64,000 nt of DNA from positions 4,278,001 through 4,342,000 of the forward strand of contig NZ_CP108513.1 in NCBI RefSeq assembly GCF_035989285.1, given 5' to 3'. A model generated the notes under the pieces. The model did no database searches, was not told where the DNA came from, and saw only the letters and a list, made by a program, of their open reading frames with translations. Shown here piece by piece: positions 16,186 to 25,644 of the stretch; the first letter of the stretch is position 1; each line of letters begins with the position of its first letter. Position numbers and translations under genes: made by a program. The stretch comes from Streptomyces sp. NBC_01235. GTDB lineage: Bacteria > Actinomycetota > Actinomycetes > Streptomycetales > Streptomycetaceae.

Positions 16186-17025
16186 CTACGCCGTGTGCTC
16201 CACGAACCGTGCCGCCGTCTCCGCCAGCACTTCGCGGCCGTCGCGTGCCCACAGCACGTCGTTGAACAGTTCGACCTCGATGGCGCCGGTGTAGCCGGCC
16301 GCCTCCACGTAGGCCTGCCATTCGCGCATGTCGATCGCGCCGTCGCCGATCTGGCCGCGGCCGTTCAGCACGCCCTCGGGCAACGGCGTCGTCCAGTCGG
16401 CGAGTTGGAAGGTGTGGATGCGACCGGAGGCGCCCGCGCGGGCGATCTGGGCGGGGGCCTGGTCGTCCCACCAGATGTGGTACGTGTCCACCGTGACGCC
16501 GACCTGGTGGGCCGGGAAGCGTTCCGCGAGGTCCAGGGCCTGGGTGAGGGTCGAGACCACGCAGCGGTCGGAGGCGTACATGGGGTGGAGTGGCTCGATG
16601 GCCAGCTTCACCCCGTGGTTCTCGGCGTAGGGGCCGAGCTCCGCCAGCGCGTCCGCGATGCGCTCCCGCGCGCCGTGCAGGTCCTTCGAGCCGGACGGGA
16701 GGCCGCCGGAGACGAGGACCAGCACCTCGGTGCCCAGGGTCGCGGCCTCGTCGATGGCTCGGCGGTTGTCGGCCAGGGCCGCCGTCCGCTCGGCCGGGTC
16801 GATCGCCGTGAAGAAGCCGCCGCGGCACAACGTCGTCACCGTCAGGCCCGCGTCGCGGACCAGCTTCGCGGTCGCCTCCAGGCCGTACGTCTGCACCGGC
16901 TCGCGCCACAGGCCGACGTTCGTCACGCCCAACTCACGGCAGGCGTCGACGAGTTCGGGCATGGACAGCTGCTTCACCGTCATCTGGTTGATGCTGAAGC
17001 GGGTCAGGTCGGCACTAGCGGTCAT
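16186..17025 (-). CDS. Sugar phosphate isomerase/epimerase (AP endonuclease 2-like TIM barrel)
   Basis: A 279-residue protein of the xylose-isomerase-like TIM-barrel family. Barrel metal-binding patterns include VKLAIEPLHPMY, VGVTVDTYHIWWDD, IHTFQLADW and GAIEVELFND. The ATG at 17025 overlaps the end of the DUF993 gene by four bases. It is the last gene of a three-gene unit (dehydrogenase, DUF993, isomerase) that looks like a sugar or cyclitol degradation operon. The exact substrate cannot be read from sequence. Confidence 0.85.
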   Translation of the reverse strand: MTASADLTRFSINQMTVKQLSMPELVDACRELGVTNVGLWREPVQTYGLEATAKLVRDAGLTVTTLCRGGFFTAIDPAERTAALADNRRAIDEAATLGTEVLVLVSGGLPSGSKDLHGARERIADALAELGPYAENHGVKLAIEPLHPMYASDRCVVSTLTQALDLAERFPAHQVGVTVDTYHIWWDDQAPAQIARAGASGRIHTFQLADWTTPLPEGVLNGRGQIGDGAIDMREWQAYVEAAGYTGAIEVELFNDVLWARDGREVLAETAARFVEHTA

Positions 17026-18176
17026 TGGTTCACTCCGTACAGGGCCAGCAGGTTCTTCATGCGCTCCTCCGCCGGCTTCGGGTCCGGGAACAGGCCCAGG
17101 CCGTCGGCGAGTTCGTAGGCGCGGGCGAAGTGCGGGAGGGAGCGGGCCGACTGGAGGCCGCCGACCATCGTGAAGTGGGACTGGTGGCCGGCCAGCCAGG
17201 CCAGGAAGACCACGCCCGTCTTGTAGAAGCGGGTGGGGGTCTGGAAGAGGTGGCGGGAGAGTTCGACCGTCGGGTCCAGGAGATCCCGGAAGCCCGCCAC
17301 GTTCCCCGTGTCCAGGACGCGTACCGCCTCCGCCGCCAGCGGACCCAGCGGGTCGAAGATGCCGAGGAGGGCGTGGCTGAAGCCCTTCTCGTCGCCCGCG
17401 ATCAGCTCGGGGTAGTTGAAGTCGTCGCCGGTGTAGCAGCGGACGCCCTGCGGCAGCCTGCGGCGGATGTCGATCTCGCGCTGGGCGTCCAGCAGGGAGA
17501 CCTTGATGCCCTCCACCTTGTCGGGGTGGGCCGCGATGACCTCCAGGAAGGTGTCCGTGGCCGCGTCCAGGTCGGACGAGCCCCAGTAGCCCTCCAACGC
17601 CGGGTCGAACATCGGGCCCAGCCAGTGCAGGATCACCGGCTCGGCGGACTGGCGCAGCAGGTGGCCGTAGACGTCGAGGTAGTCCTCCGGGCCGGAAGCG
17701 GCCGCCGCCAGGGCGCGAGACGCCATCAGGATCGCCTGGGCGCCCGACTCCTCCACGAGGGCGAGCTGCTCCTCGTAGGCCGACCGGACCTCGGCGAGGG
17801 ACGCCGGGCCGGTGAGCTGGTCGGTGCCGACACCGCACGCGATCAGCCCGCCCACCGCCTTGGCCTCGGCCGCGGATCTGCGGATCAGTTCGGCCGCGCC
17901 CGCCCAGTCCAGGCCCATGCCGCGCTGGGCGGTGTCCATCGCCTCGGCGACGCCGAGTCCGTGGGACCACAGGTGGCGGCGGAAGGCGAGGGTGGCGTCC
18001 CAGTCGACGGCGGCGGGGGAATCGGGCGACACGTCCGCGAACGGGTCGGCGACCACGTGCGCCGCCGAGAAGACCGTGCGGGAGGTGAAGGGCGCGCCGG
18101 TGGTGACGGCGAGGGGTTCCGTGCGGGGCTCGTATGTCCGCAAGGTCCCTGTGGAGTCGGGGAGTCGGATCGTCAC
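17022..18176 (-). CDS. DUF993 protein, dihydrodipicolinate-synthase-like aldolase family
   Basis: A 384-residue protein with TIM-barrel aldolase-like segments (VGGLIACGVGTDQL, LVEESGAQAILMASRALA, EPVILHWLGPMFDP, VEGIKVSLLDAQREI). The GTG at 18176 overlaps the upstream dehydrogenase stop by four bases; the longer open frame upstream is inside that gene. DUF993 proteins are regularly found in this gene order. A lyase or aldolase step on a keto-sugar acid is plausible but inferred. Confidence 0.82.
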   Translation of the reverse strand: MTIRLPDSTGTLRTYEPRTEPLAVTTGAPFTSRTVFSAAHVVADPFADVSPDSPAAVDWDATLAFRRHLWSHGLGVAEAMDTAQRGMGLDWAGAAELIRRSAAEAKAVGGLIACGVGTDQLTGPASLAEVRSAYEEQLALVEESGAQAILMASRALAAAASGPEDYLDVYGHLLRQSAEPVILHWLGPMFDPALEGYWGSSDLDAATDTFLEVIAAHPDKVEGIKVSLLDAQREIDIRRRLPQGVRCYTGDDFNYPELIAGDEKGFSHALLGIFDPLGPLAAEAVRVLDTGNVAGFRDLLDPTVELSRHLFQTPTRFYKTGVVFLAWLAGHQSHFTMVGGLQSARSLPHFARAYELADGLGLFPDPKPAEERMKNLLALYGVNQ

Positions 18177-19324
18177 AGCGTGACCTCCGGGACGTCGAGG
18201 CGGCGGCCCTCCGCCGAGGACTTCAGGCCCAGCTCGGCGAGCTGGACGCCGCGGGCGCCGGCCAGCAGGTCCCAGTGGTAGGGGGCGTCGGCGTAGACGT
18301 GCTTGAGGAACAGCTCCCACTGGGCTTTGAAGCCGTTGTCGAACTCACCGTTGTCGGGGACCTCCTGCCACTGGTCGCGGAAGACCTCGGTGGCGGGGAT
18401 GTCGGGGTTCCAGACCGGCTTGGGGGTGGCGCTGCGGTGCTGGACGCGGCAGTTGCGCAGGCCGGCGACCGCCGAGCCCTCCGTGCCGTCGACCTGGAAC
18501 TCGACGAGCTCGTCGCGGTTGACGCGGACCGCCCAGGAGGAGTTGATCTGGGCGATCGCGCCTCCGTCGAGCTCGAAGATGCCGTAGGCGGCGTCGTCGG
18601 CGGTGGCGTCGTAGGGCTTGCCGTTCTCGTCCCAGCGCTGCGCGATGTGGGTGGTGGCGATGGCCTGGACGGACTTCACCCGGCCGAACAGCTCGTGCAG
18701 GACGTACTCCCAGTGCGGGAACATGTCGACGACGATGCCGCCGCCGTCCTCGGCGCGGTAGTTCCAGGACGGGCGCTGGGCGGCCTGCCAGTCGCCCTCG
18801 AAGACCCAATAGCCGAACTCGCCGCGGATGGAGAGGATCCGGCCGAAGAAGCCGCCGTCGATGAGGCGCTTCAGCTTGAGCAGGCCCGGGAGGAACAGCT
18901 TGTCCTGGACGACACCGTGCTTGATGCCCTTCTCGCCCGCGAGCCGGGCCAGCTCCAGGGCGCCCTCCAGACCCGTGGCCGTCGGCTTCTCCGTGTAGAT
19001 GTGCTTGCCCGCGGCGATCGCCTTCTTGATCGCCTCCTCGCGGGCGGACGTCACCTGGGCGTCGAAGTAGATGTCGACGGTCGGGTCGGCGAGTACCGCG
19101 TCCACGTCGGTGGAGATGTGCTCCAGGCCGTGCTGGTCCGCCAGCGCCCTGAGCGCGTGCTCGCGGCGGCCGACGAGGATCGGTTCCGGCCACAGCACGG
19201 TGCCGTCGCCGAGGTCGAGGCCGCCCTGTTCGCGCAGGGCCAGGATGGAGCGGACGAGGTGCTGGCGGTAGCCCATGCGCCCCGTCACGCCGTTCATGGC
19301 GATTCGCACCGTCTTGCGTGTCAC
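18173..19324 (-). CDS. Gfo/Idh/MocA-family NAD(P)-dependent sugar dehydrogenase
   Basis: A 383-residue oxidoreductase from GTG at 19324. An N-terminal Rossmann segment (RIAMNGVTGRMGYRQHL) is followed by the family motif HIYTEKPTATG near residue 125, and a C-terminal GFO/IDH/MocA domain contains FGYWVFEGDWQ and GGGIVVDMFPHW. It probably oxidises a sugar or cyclitol. It heads the operon with DUF993 and the isomerase and is divergent from the LacI gene at 19641, which likely controls it. Confidence 0.88.
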   Translation of the reverse strand: MTRKTVRIAMNGVTGRMGYRQHLVRSILALREQGGLDLGDGTVLWPEPILVGRREHALRALADQHGLEHISTDVDAVLADPTVDIYFDAQVTSAREEAIKKAIAAGKHIYTEKPTATGLEGALELARLAGEKGIKHGVVQDKLFLPGLLKLKRLIDGGFFGRILSIRGEFGYWVFEGDWQAAQRPSWNYRAEDGGGIVVDMFPHWEYVLHELFGRVKSVQAIATTHIAQRWDENGKPYDATADDAAYGIFELDGGAIAQINSSWAVRVNRDELVEFQVDGTEGSAVAGLRNCRVQHRSATPKPVWNPDIPATEVFRDQWQEVPDNGEFDNGFKAQWELFLKHVYADAPYHWDLLAGARGVQLAELGLKSSAEGRRLDVPEVTL

Positions 19325-19640
19325 GTCGATCCCTTCGTAGGCGTCGTGCGCAGCATGCCTGCGCGCTTCGTACGCGGTTGTGCGCGCCGCGTACGCCTCT
19401 TCCTGATCAGCGTTACAGCAAGCGCTTTCTATCCAAGGAGAAGCTAGCCTCTGACCAGCGGTCCGGACAAGACCGTGTCCATCCCGAGTTGTTCGAGGGG
19501 GCGAACAGCGGGGGTGTTGGGCCGTAGGGTCTGCTCGACACGCCCGGAACCGCGCCCACGCGGCTGCTGTCTACCAGGGCGTACGACGACGTACGACAAC
19601 GTATGACGTATGACGAGATGCGTGACCGGAGGACGACGAG
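19325..19640. promoter_or_regulatory. Divergent promoter region with a LacI-type operator
   Basis: AGCAAGCGCTTTCT at 19417-19430 is a 12-of-14 palindrome around the AAGCGCTT core, a typical LacI-family operator. It sits between the dehydrogenase operon and the second LacI gene. Nearer the LacI start (19581-19614) are short repeats of GTACGACGAC/GTACGACAAC and GTATGAC/GTATGAC. No gene is evident in the 316 bases. Confidence 0.6.
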
Positions 19641-20687
19641 ATGACGGTGACCCTGGCGGACGTGGCGGCCCGCGCGCAGGTCTCGCCCGCGACGGTGTCG
19701 CGCGTGCTGAACGGGAACTACCCCGTCGCCGCTTCCACCCGGGAGCGGGTGCTGCGGGCGGTCGACGAGCTGGACTACGTGCTGAACGGGCCGGCGAGCG
19801 CGCTGGCGGCGGCGACTTCCGACCTGGTGGGAATCCTCGTCAACGACATCGCCGACCCCTTCTTCGGGATCATGGCGAGTGCGATCCAGGGGGAGATCGG
19901 GGGGCCGGGCGGCCGGGCCGGGGGCGAGCGGCTGGCGGTGGTCTGCAACACCGGGGGCTCGCCGGAGCGTGAGCTGACCTATCTGACCCTCCTTCAGCGG
20001 CAGCGGGCCGCGGCCGTGGTGCTGACCGGCGGGGCCATGGAGAACGAGCCGCACGCGGCGGCGGTTGCGGCGAAGCTGCGCAGACTGGGCGAGGCGGGGA
20101 CGCGGATCGTGCTGTGCGGCCGGCCGCCGGCGCCGGAGACCTCGGCGATCGCACTGACCTTCGACAACCGCGGGGGCGGGCGGGAGCTGACCGAGCACCT
20201 CATCAGGCTCGGGCACCGGCGGCTCGGCTACATCGCGGGCCCGGAGGAGCGGACGACGACCCGGCACCGGCTGGAGGGCCACCGGGCGGCGCTGGCCGCG
20301 GCCGGCATCGAGGAGGACCCGCGCTGGACCGTGCACGGACGCTACGACCGACGGGCGGGCTACGAGGCGACGCTGGAACTGCTGCGCCGGGACCCGTCCC
20401 TGACGGCGGTCGTCGCCGCCAACGACTCCGTCGCGCTGGGCGCGTGCGCGGCGCTGCGCGAGTCGGGGATGCGGATCCCGGACGACGTCTCGGTCGCCGG
20501 CTTCGACGACCTCCCCTTCAGCATCGACGCGGTGCCCTCCCTCACGACGGTGCGACTGCCGCTGGCCGAGGCGGGGGCCCGGGCCGGACGCATCGCCACG
20601 GGACGCGAGGAGCCGCCGCCCGGCGGGATCGCCACGGTGCGGGGGGAGTTGATGGTGCGGGGGTCCACGGGGGTGCCTCGGGCTTGA
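19641..20687 (+). CDS. LacI-family transcriptional regulator
   Basis: A 348-residue LacI repressor. The helix-turn-helix is VTLADVAARAQVSPATVSRVL, followed by a sugar-binding core (LVGILVNDIADPFFGIMAS, LGHRRLGYIAGPEER, AVVAANDSVALGACAALRESG, SVAGFDDLPFS). GGAGG lies eight bases before the ATG. It is divergent from the dehydrogenase/DUF993/isomerase operon and probably represses it and itself through the palindrome at 19417-19430. Its stop overlaps the next start (TTGA). Confidence 0.88.
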   Translation: MTVTLADVAARAQVSPATVSRVLNGNYPVAASTRERVLRAVDELDYVLNGPASALAAATSDLVGILVNDIADPFFGIMASAIQGEIGGPGGRAGGERLAVVCNTGGSPERELTYLTLLQRQRAAAVVLTGGAMENEPHAAAVAAKLRRLGEAGTRIVLCGRPPAPETSAIALTFDNRGGGRELTEHLIRLGHRRLGYIAGPEERTTTRHRLEGHRAALAAAGIEEDPRWTVHGRYDRRAGYEATLELLRRDPSLTAVVAANDSVALGACAALRESGMRIPDDVSVAGFDDLPFSIDAVPSLTTVRLPLAEAGARAGRIATGREEPPPGGIATVRGELMVRGSTGVPRA

Positions 20688-21067
20688 TACTGCCTCCGGC
20701 TCACGAGCGGGCCGAACTCGTCGAGGTCGTGCGGATCGGCGACCCCGTCGGGCATCTCACGTCGCGGGGCCTGAGCGGCGACGTCGTCGAGGTCTGGGCC
20801 GGGGAGGAGGTGCGGGAGGCCCTGGCCCTGGTCGCCGGGCTGCCGGACAGTCCGAAGTACCGCTGCTTCCTCCCCGGTTGGGGCATTCGCGCCTACGAGG
20901 AACGCGATCCCGATCCGCTCTTCGAGATCGCGTTCTGCTTCCGGTGCAACGGAGCCCGCATCTGGGGGCACGACATTCCGGAGCAACTGCGGAACCAGGA
21001 CTTCGACGCGGAGAGCCCGGCCGGGCGGGAGCTGCTGCGCCGGTTCCGGGCCTGCGTGGCGAGCTGA
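20684..21067 (+). CDS. Conserved hypothetical protein
   Basis: A 127-residue soluble protein. The likely start is TTG at 20684, giving a four-base TTGA overlap with the LacI stop. Distinct segments are IGDPVGHLTSRGLSGDVVEVWAG, KYRCFLPGWGIRAYEE and FEIAFCFRCNGARIWG, the last with two close cysteines. Strong codon bias supports a real gene. It is not assigned to a family; it is probably co-transcribed with the LacI gene. Confidence 0.65.
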   Translation: MILPPAHERAELVEVVRIGDPVGHLTSRGLSGDVVEVWAGEEVREALALVAGLPDSPKYRCFLPGWGIRAYEERDPDPLFEIAFCFRCNGARIWGHDIPEQLRNQDFDAESPAGRELLRRFRACVAS

Positions 21068-21141
21068 CGTTCCCCAGCCACGATCAGCGATCCCCCGGCT
21101 CCGCTGGACCCGCACCCCTCACACGGGTGACAGTGGACACC

Positions 21142-21942
21142 ATGAAGCTCGCCTTCTCCACCCTCGGTGTTCCCGGTCTGCCCCTTTCCGAGGTGCTGCG
21201 GCTCGCTGTCGCGCACGGCTATCACGGCGTGGAGTTGCGCGCCCACCCGGAGGAACCGGTCCACCCGGGGCTCCCTCCGGCCGAGCGGGAGGATGTGGCC
21301 GTCGCGTTCAAGGCGGCCGGAGTGGAGGTGCTGGGGCTCGCGGGGTACGCGCGGGTCGCAGCGCCGGGGGACGACGAGCCGGTGATCGAGGAGATCCGGG
21401 CGCTCGTCGAGCTCGCCGCCGCACTCGGCGCGCCCTTCGTCCGCGTCTTTCCCGGTGGCTCCGACGACCAGTCCCCCGCCGAGGCCGACGCCGTCGCCGC
21501 CCGGCGGCTCGGCACCGCCGCCGAGTACGCCGCCGACCTCGGCGTACGCATCCTGCTGGAGACCCACGACTCCCACCGCACCGGAGCGGACGCGATGCGC
21601 GTGCTCGGCCTGGTCGGGCATCGGCAGGTCGGTGCGCTGTGGGACGTCATGCACACCTGGCTGGGCGGCGAGCAGCCGCTGGAGACGTACGCGGCGCTCT
21701 CGCCGTATCTCGGATACGTGCAGGTCAAGGACATCGCCTCGGCCGAGGACACCACCCCGCTGGCGCTCGGCGCCGGGGTGCTGCCGCTCGCCGAGTGCGT
21801 GGAGGTGCTGACGCGGCACGGCTGGGACGGGTGGCTGTGCTGGGAGTACGAGAAGCGGTGGTACGAGGCCGCCGAGCCGCTGGAGGGGCTGCTGGGCGGC
21901 GGGCGCAAGCATCTCGGAAGGCTGCTCAACGACTCCGCGTGA
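21142..21942 (+). CDS. Sugar phosphate isomerase/epimerase (TIM barrel)
   Basis: A 266-residue xylose-isomerase-like barrel protein. It shows MKLAFSTLGVPGLPL, GYHGVELRAHPEE, GVRILLETHDSHRTG, VGALWDVMHTW and LGYVQVKDIAS, the last four carrying the usual metal ligands (Glu, His, Asp). The ATG at 21142 is used; an in-frame GTG at 21127 is possible. It belongs to the same local set of sugar genes as the isomerase at 16186, but the substrate is unknown. Confidence 0.83.
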   Translation: MKLAFSTLGVPGLPLSEVLRLAVAHGYHGVELRAHPEEPVHPGLPPAEREDVAVAFKAAGVEVLGLAGYARVAAPGDDEPVIEEIRALVELAAALGAPFVRVFPGGSDDQSPAEADAVAARRLGTAAEYAADLGVRILLETHDSHRTGADAMRVLGLVGHRQVGALWDVMHTWLGGEQPLETYAALSPYLGYVQVKDIASAEDTTPLALGAGVLPLAECVEVLTRHGWDGWLCWEYEKRWYEAAEPLEGLLGGGRKHLGRLLNDSA

Positions 21943-21966
21943 GCCCGCCGGCCCCCGCGTCATGAC

Positions 21967-22551
21967 CTACCGCACCCTGAACTTCGCCTCCCCGTCCGTG
22001 CACCACTCCAGCACCGACGGCCAGGGACCGTAGCCCGCGTCCAGGTCGAGGTGGGCGGCGCCGGGGAGGAGTTCGGCGGGGAGGCCCAGGGGATCGCCGT
22101 AGGCGCTCCGGGCGCCTTCCGGGCAGTACGGGTCGTCGTCGCCGGCGACCAGCCGGGTGGGGGTGGGGAGTGCGAGCCCGGTGAGCGGCGGGGGTGCGAA
22201 CTCCGCGACCTCGGGGTAGCGGGCGAGCACCGAGCCCGACGGCGGAGCCACCAGCAGGACGCGGTCCACCTCGCCGACCCCTGGTGTCTCCCGCGCGACG
22301 GCGTGCAGCCAGAGCGGGACGGAGAGGCTGTGGGCGACGACCACCCGCTCGTCGGCGTCGGCCGACTCTCCGAGATGCCGCTCCAGTTCGCTCAGCCACG
22401 CCTCCAGGGCGGGGTCGTCCGGGTCGGGCAGCTGCGGGTAGGTGACGTCCTGGCCGAGCTCGGTGAGGCGGTCGGCGAGCCAGTGCTGCCAGTGGTCCTT
22501 GGGGCGGCGGTTCTGCCAGCCGTGGAGGATGAGGAAGGAGCGGGTGGTCAT
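21967..22551 (-). CDS. RBBP9/YdeN-type alpha/beta hydrolase
   Basis: A 194-residue serine hydrolase of the RBBP9/YdeN size class. It starts FLILHGWQNRRPKDHWQHWL. The nucleophile is in VVVAHSLSVPLWLH (AHSLS), the acid residue in LVAGDDDPYC and the histidine in LPGAAHLDL. It is the last of four minus-strand genes (EamA, aroA-like, GNAT, hydrolase) but is separated from the GNAT gene by 35 bases. Substrate unknown. Confidence 0.85.
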   Translation of the reverse strand: MTTRSFLILHGWQNRRPKDHWQHWLADRLTELGQDVTYPQLPDPDDPALEAWLSELERHLGESADADERVVVAHSLSVPLWLHAVARETPGVGEVDRVLLVAPPSGSVLARYPEVAEFAPPPLTGLALPTPTRLVAGDDDPYCPEGARSAYGDPLGLPAELLPGAAHLDLDAGYGPWPSVLEWCTDGEAKFRVR

Positions 22552-22586
22552 GGCATCGGATCTCTCGGTGCTTTGCGTGCTTTCGG

Positions 22587-23231
22587 TCAGGTGATGGAGG
22601 CGCTCCGGTGCGCCACGAACCGCGCCACCCGTTCCTCCAGCCGTGCCCGGCGCTCCGGCCATTCGTCCGCCGTGATCGAGAAGATCGCGGAGTCGCGGAG
22701 GCGGCCGTCCTCGCCCGGGGCCCAGGAGCGGGACCAGTTGCGCAGGACGCCTTCGAAGCGGGCGCCGACGCTCTCCATGGCGGCGCGGGAGCGGGCGTTG
22801 CGGGCGTCGGTCTTGAGGTCGACGCGGGAGACGTCCCACGTTTCGAAGGCGTGCTGGAAGAGCAGCAGCTTGGCCTCCGCGTTCACGCCCGTGCCCTGGG
22901 CGGATGCGGCCAGCCAGGTGAAGCCGACCTCGATGGCGTCCAGGCGGTCGTCCGTCAGCCAGTGGCGCGGCTCCCAGTAGGCCGTGGCGCCGACCGCCCG
23001 GCCCGAGGCGAGGGAGATCTGCGCGTAGGGCGCGAGCCGGCCGGTCGCGGCGCGGGCGAGCTGGGCGTCGACGTAGTCGCCGACCTCGTCGGCCCGTGGC
23101 ACCCACGTGAACGCGTACGTCCCCCGGTTCTCCTCCGCCGCCACCGCCAGCTCGGCCGCATGTCGCCGCTCCAGCGGCTCCAGGCGCACCAGCGCGCCCT
23201 CGAGAACCGGAGCCCGCAGTGTGAATGTCAC
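22587..23231 (-). CDS. GNAT-family N-acetyltransferase (RimJ/RimL-like)
   Basis: A 214-residue protein. [23 protein letters not shown] is the typical opening of RimJ/RimL-like acetyltransferases. The acetyl-CoA region is [19 protein letters not shown], followed by [26 protein letters not shown]. The GTG at 23231 overlaps the stop of the EPSP synthase gene by four bases. It may acetylate a protein N-terminus or a small molecule; the operon context with an exporter hints at the latter. Confidence 0.85.
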   Translation of the reverse strand: MTFTLRAPVLEGALVRLEPLERRHAAELAVAAEENRGTYAFTWVPRADEVGDYVDAQLARAATGRLAPYAQISLASGRAVGATAYWEPRHWLTDDRLDAIEVGFTWLAASAQGTGVNAEAKLLLFQHAFETWDVSRVDLKTDARNARSRAAMESVGARFEGVLRNWSRSWAPGEDGRLRDSAIFSITADEWPERRARLEERVARFVAHRSASIT

Positions 23232-24481
23232 CCGATCAAGTCCTTCCTCAACTCCGCGAACGCCTCGTGGAAACCGGGGAAAGTCTTGCGGACACAGCCG
23301 GGGTCGTCGAACGAGATTCCGGGGACGCGCAGGCCGGTCACGGCGAAGGACATGACGATGCGGTGGTCGCCGTAGGTCTTGATGCCGGCGCCCGCGGGAG
23401 CGCTGTCCGTGCCAGGGCGGATCTCGATCCAGTCGTCCCCGGTGGCCACCTCCACGCCCAGCCGCCGGAGGTTCTGCGCGCAGGCGTCCAGGCGGTCGCA
23501 CTCCTTCACGCGCGTGTTCGCCACGTCCTCGATGCGTACCGGGCCGGAGGCGAAGGGGGCGATCGCGGCAAGGGTCGGCATGGTGTCGGAGATGTCCCGC
23601 ATGTCGACGGTGACGCCGTGGAGTTCGCCGGTCCCGGACACGGTGGTGCGGTCGGCGCCGACGTCCACCCGGGCGCCCATCCGCCGCAGTACGTCCACGA
23701 AGCCCAGGTCGCCCTGGAGCGCTCCCGCGCCGAGGCCCGGCACGGTCACCTCGCCGCCGGTCACCGCGGCCGCCGCGAAGAAGTAGCTCGCGGTGGAGGC
23801 GTCCGGCTCGATCGCGTACGTGGTGGCCCGGTAGCCGCCCGGCGGGACGACGTACGTGTTCCCCTCGCGGCCCACCTCCACCCCGAACTCCCGCATCATC
23901 GCGATCGTGATCTCGACGTACGGCACCGAGACCAGGTCCGTGACGGTGATGCGCAGGCCGGTGCGGGTGAGCGGGCCGAGCAGCAGGAGGGCGGTCAGGT
24001 ACTGGGAGGACTGGCCGGCGTCCAGCACCACCTCCCCGCCCTCGACACCGGCCGCCCGCACGGTCAGCGGGTGGTGGCCCTCCGCCGCCTCGTGCCGCAG
24101 GTCCACGCCCAGGTCGCGCAGGGCGCGGGTGAGCGGAAGGAGGGGGCGGCGGCGCATCTGGGGGGAGGCGTCGAAGCGGTAGGTGCCGTGTCCCGCGGCG
24201 GCGAGGGTCGGCAGGAAGCGTGCCGTGGTCGCGCCGTCCCGGCAGTAGACGTCGGCCTCGGCGAGCGCCGGCCCCTGCGGGCGGCCGTCGACCTGCCAGG
24301 CGCCCGGTGTCCGTCCGACGCGGTAGCCGAGCCGCGACAGGCCCTCGGCGAACCCCTCGGTGTCGTCGGAACGGAGGGGGCGCTGGAGGGTGGTGACGCC
24401 GTCGGCGGCCGCGGCCAGGAACAGGGCGCGGGCGGTGATGGACTTGGAACCGGGGATGTCGACGAGGGCCATGCCCCTCAT
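23228..24481 (-). CDS. aroA: EPSP synthase (3-phosphoshikimate 1-carboxyvinyltransferase), variant active-site loop
   Basis: A 417-residue enzyme that joins shikimate 3-phosphate and phosphoenolpyruvate. Seen motifs are [14 protein letters not shown], the phosphoenolpyruvate loop [12 protein letters not shown] (residues 80-91), RVKECDRL and [14 protein letters not shown]. The loop differs from the usual GNAGT: Ala84 falls where Escherichia coli AroA has Gly96. The start at 24481 is supported by an ATGA overlap with the EamA gene; an alternative ATG lies at 24472. Placement with an exporter and an acetyltransferase, away from other aro genes, suggests a second, specialised EPSP synthase. Confidence 0.87.
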   Translation of the reverse strand: MRGMALVDIPGSKSITARALFLAAAADGVTTLQRPLRSDDTEGFAEGLSRLGYRVGRTPGAWQVDGRPQGPALAEADVYCRDGATTARFLPTLAAAGHGTYRFDASPQMRRRPLLPLTRALRDLGVDLRHEAAEGHHPLTVRAAGVEGGEVVLDAGQSSQYLTALLLLGPLTRTGLRITVTDLVSVPYVEITIAMMREFGVEVGREGNTYVVPPGGYRATTYAIEPDASTASYFFAAAAVTGGEVTVPGLGAGALQGDLGFVDVLRRMGARVDVGADRTTVSGTGELHGVTVDMRDISDTMPTLAAIAPFASGPVRIEDVANTRVKECDRLDACAQNLRRLGVEVATGDDWIEIRPGTDSAPAGAGIKTYGDHRIVMSFAVTGLRVPGISFDDPGCVRKTFPGFHEAFAELRKDLIG

Positions 24482-25554
24482 GATCCCGCGCCGGTCCGCC
24501 CAGGCGCCGGTACGTCCACGGGATGGACGAGGGTCGAGGTGGTTTCCTCCGGTTGAACGGCGGGGTGAATGGCGGGTTGGGCGGCGGGCCGGGAGGCGGG
24601 TTGAACGACGGGCTGGGCGGCCGGCTGAACAGCGGGTCGGACGGCGGCAGTGCGACGGGCAGGCCGGACAGCCGGGCGTGCGGGCGGGCGTGCGGCCGTC
24701 CTCGCCGGGGCGAGCGATGCCAGTGCCACCCCGCCCACCAGCAGGGCCGCCGCGCACCAGCGCAGGCCGCTCACCGACTCGCCGAGGAACAGGGCGGCCG
24801 ACGTCATGCCGAAGACCGGGACCAGGAGGGAGAAGGGGGCCACCGTGGACGCCGGGTGGCGATGCAGCAGCCGGCCCCAGGCGCCGAAGCCGAAGACGGT
24901 GGTGACCCAGGCGACGTAGACGACCGTCCCGGCGCCCTGCCAGTCCAGCCCGCGCAGCGCGGCCAGGTCCCGGGACGGGCCCTCGGTGAGGAGGGAGAGG
25001 GCGAGCAGCGGCAGCACCGGGATCGTGCTCACCCACACCATGAAGTTCAGCGCGTCCGGCGGGGACGCCTTGCGGGTGAGGACGTTGGACGCGCCCCAGC
25101 AGGCCGCCGCCGCGATGACCAGCGCGAACGCGCCGAGCGGACCCGAGGCTCCCTCGTCGACGGCCGCCACCGCGATGCCGGCGAGGGCCACGGCCATGCC
25201 CAGTACCCGGACCCGGGTGGGTCGTTCGCCGAGTACGGCGAAGGCGATGACGGCGGTGAAGACCGACTGTATCTGCAGGACCAGCGACGACAGTCCGGCC
25301 GGCATGCCCGCGTCCATGCCGACGAACAGCAGCCCGAACTTCGCCACGCCCAGCACCAGGCCCACCGCCACGATCCACTTCCAGGCCACCTTCGGGCGCC
25401 CCACGAAGAACACCGCGGGAAACGCCGCCACCAGGAAGCGCAGGGCCGAGAAGAGCAGCGGCGGGAAGTGGCCGAGGCCGATCTCGACGACCGTGAAGTT
25501 CACGCCCCAGACGGCGGCGACGAGGACGGCCAGGGCGAGGTGCGCGGGTTTCAT
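24478..25554 (-). CDS. EamA/DMT-family transporter with a Pro/Ala-rich C-terminal tail
   Basis: A 358-residue membrane protein. Residues 1 to about 285 contain ten hydrophobic segments in two EamA repeats ([21 protein letters not shown] at the start, [17 protein letters not shown] in the middle). Residues about 286-340 are a tail of near-repeats such as [18 protein letters not shown], unlike normal family members. It probably exports a small metabolite or amino acid. It overlaps the EPSP synthase gene by four bases and is divergent from a LysR regulator. Confidence 0.85.
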   Translation of the reverse strand: MKPAHLALAVLVAAVWGVNFTVVEIGLGHFPPLLFSALRFLVAAFPAVFFVGRPKVAWKWIVAVGLVLGVAKFGLLFVGMDAGMPAGLSSLVLQIQSVFTAVIAFAVLGERPTRVRVLGMAVALAGIAVAAVDEGASGPLGAFALVIAAAACWGASNVLTRKASPPDALNFMVWVSTIPVLPLLALSLLTEGPSRDLAALRGLDWQGAGTVVYVAWVTTVFGFGAWGRLLHRHPASTVAPFSLLVPVFGMTSAALFLGESVSGLRWCAAALLVGGVALASLAPARTAARPPARPAVRPARRTAAVRPAVQPAAQPVVQPASRPAAQPAIHPAVQPEETTSTLVHPVDVPAPGRTGAGS

Positions 25555-25605
25555 ACGTCGAGGATCACGTCCGGCGACCGTGAAGCACCAGCGACGATTA
25601 CTGCA

Positions 25606-25620
25606 TGCTTGGATGAAGCA
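25606..25620. promoter_or_regulatory. Probable LysR-type operator
   Basis: TGCTTGGATGAAGCA is an inverted repeat (TGCTT-N5-AAGCA) in the 90-base gap between the EamA gene and the divergent LysR gene, the usual place for a LysR box. Confidence 0.6.
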
Positions 25621-25644
25621 ACGCTAATTCCCTGGGAGCTCTCC

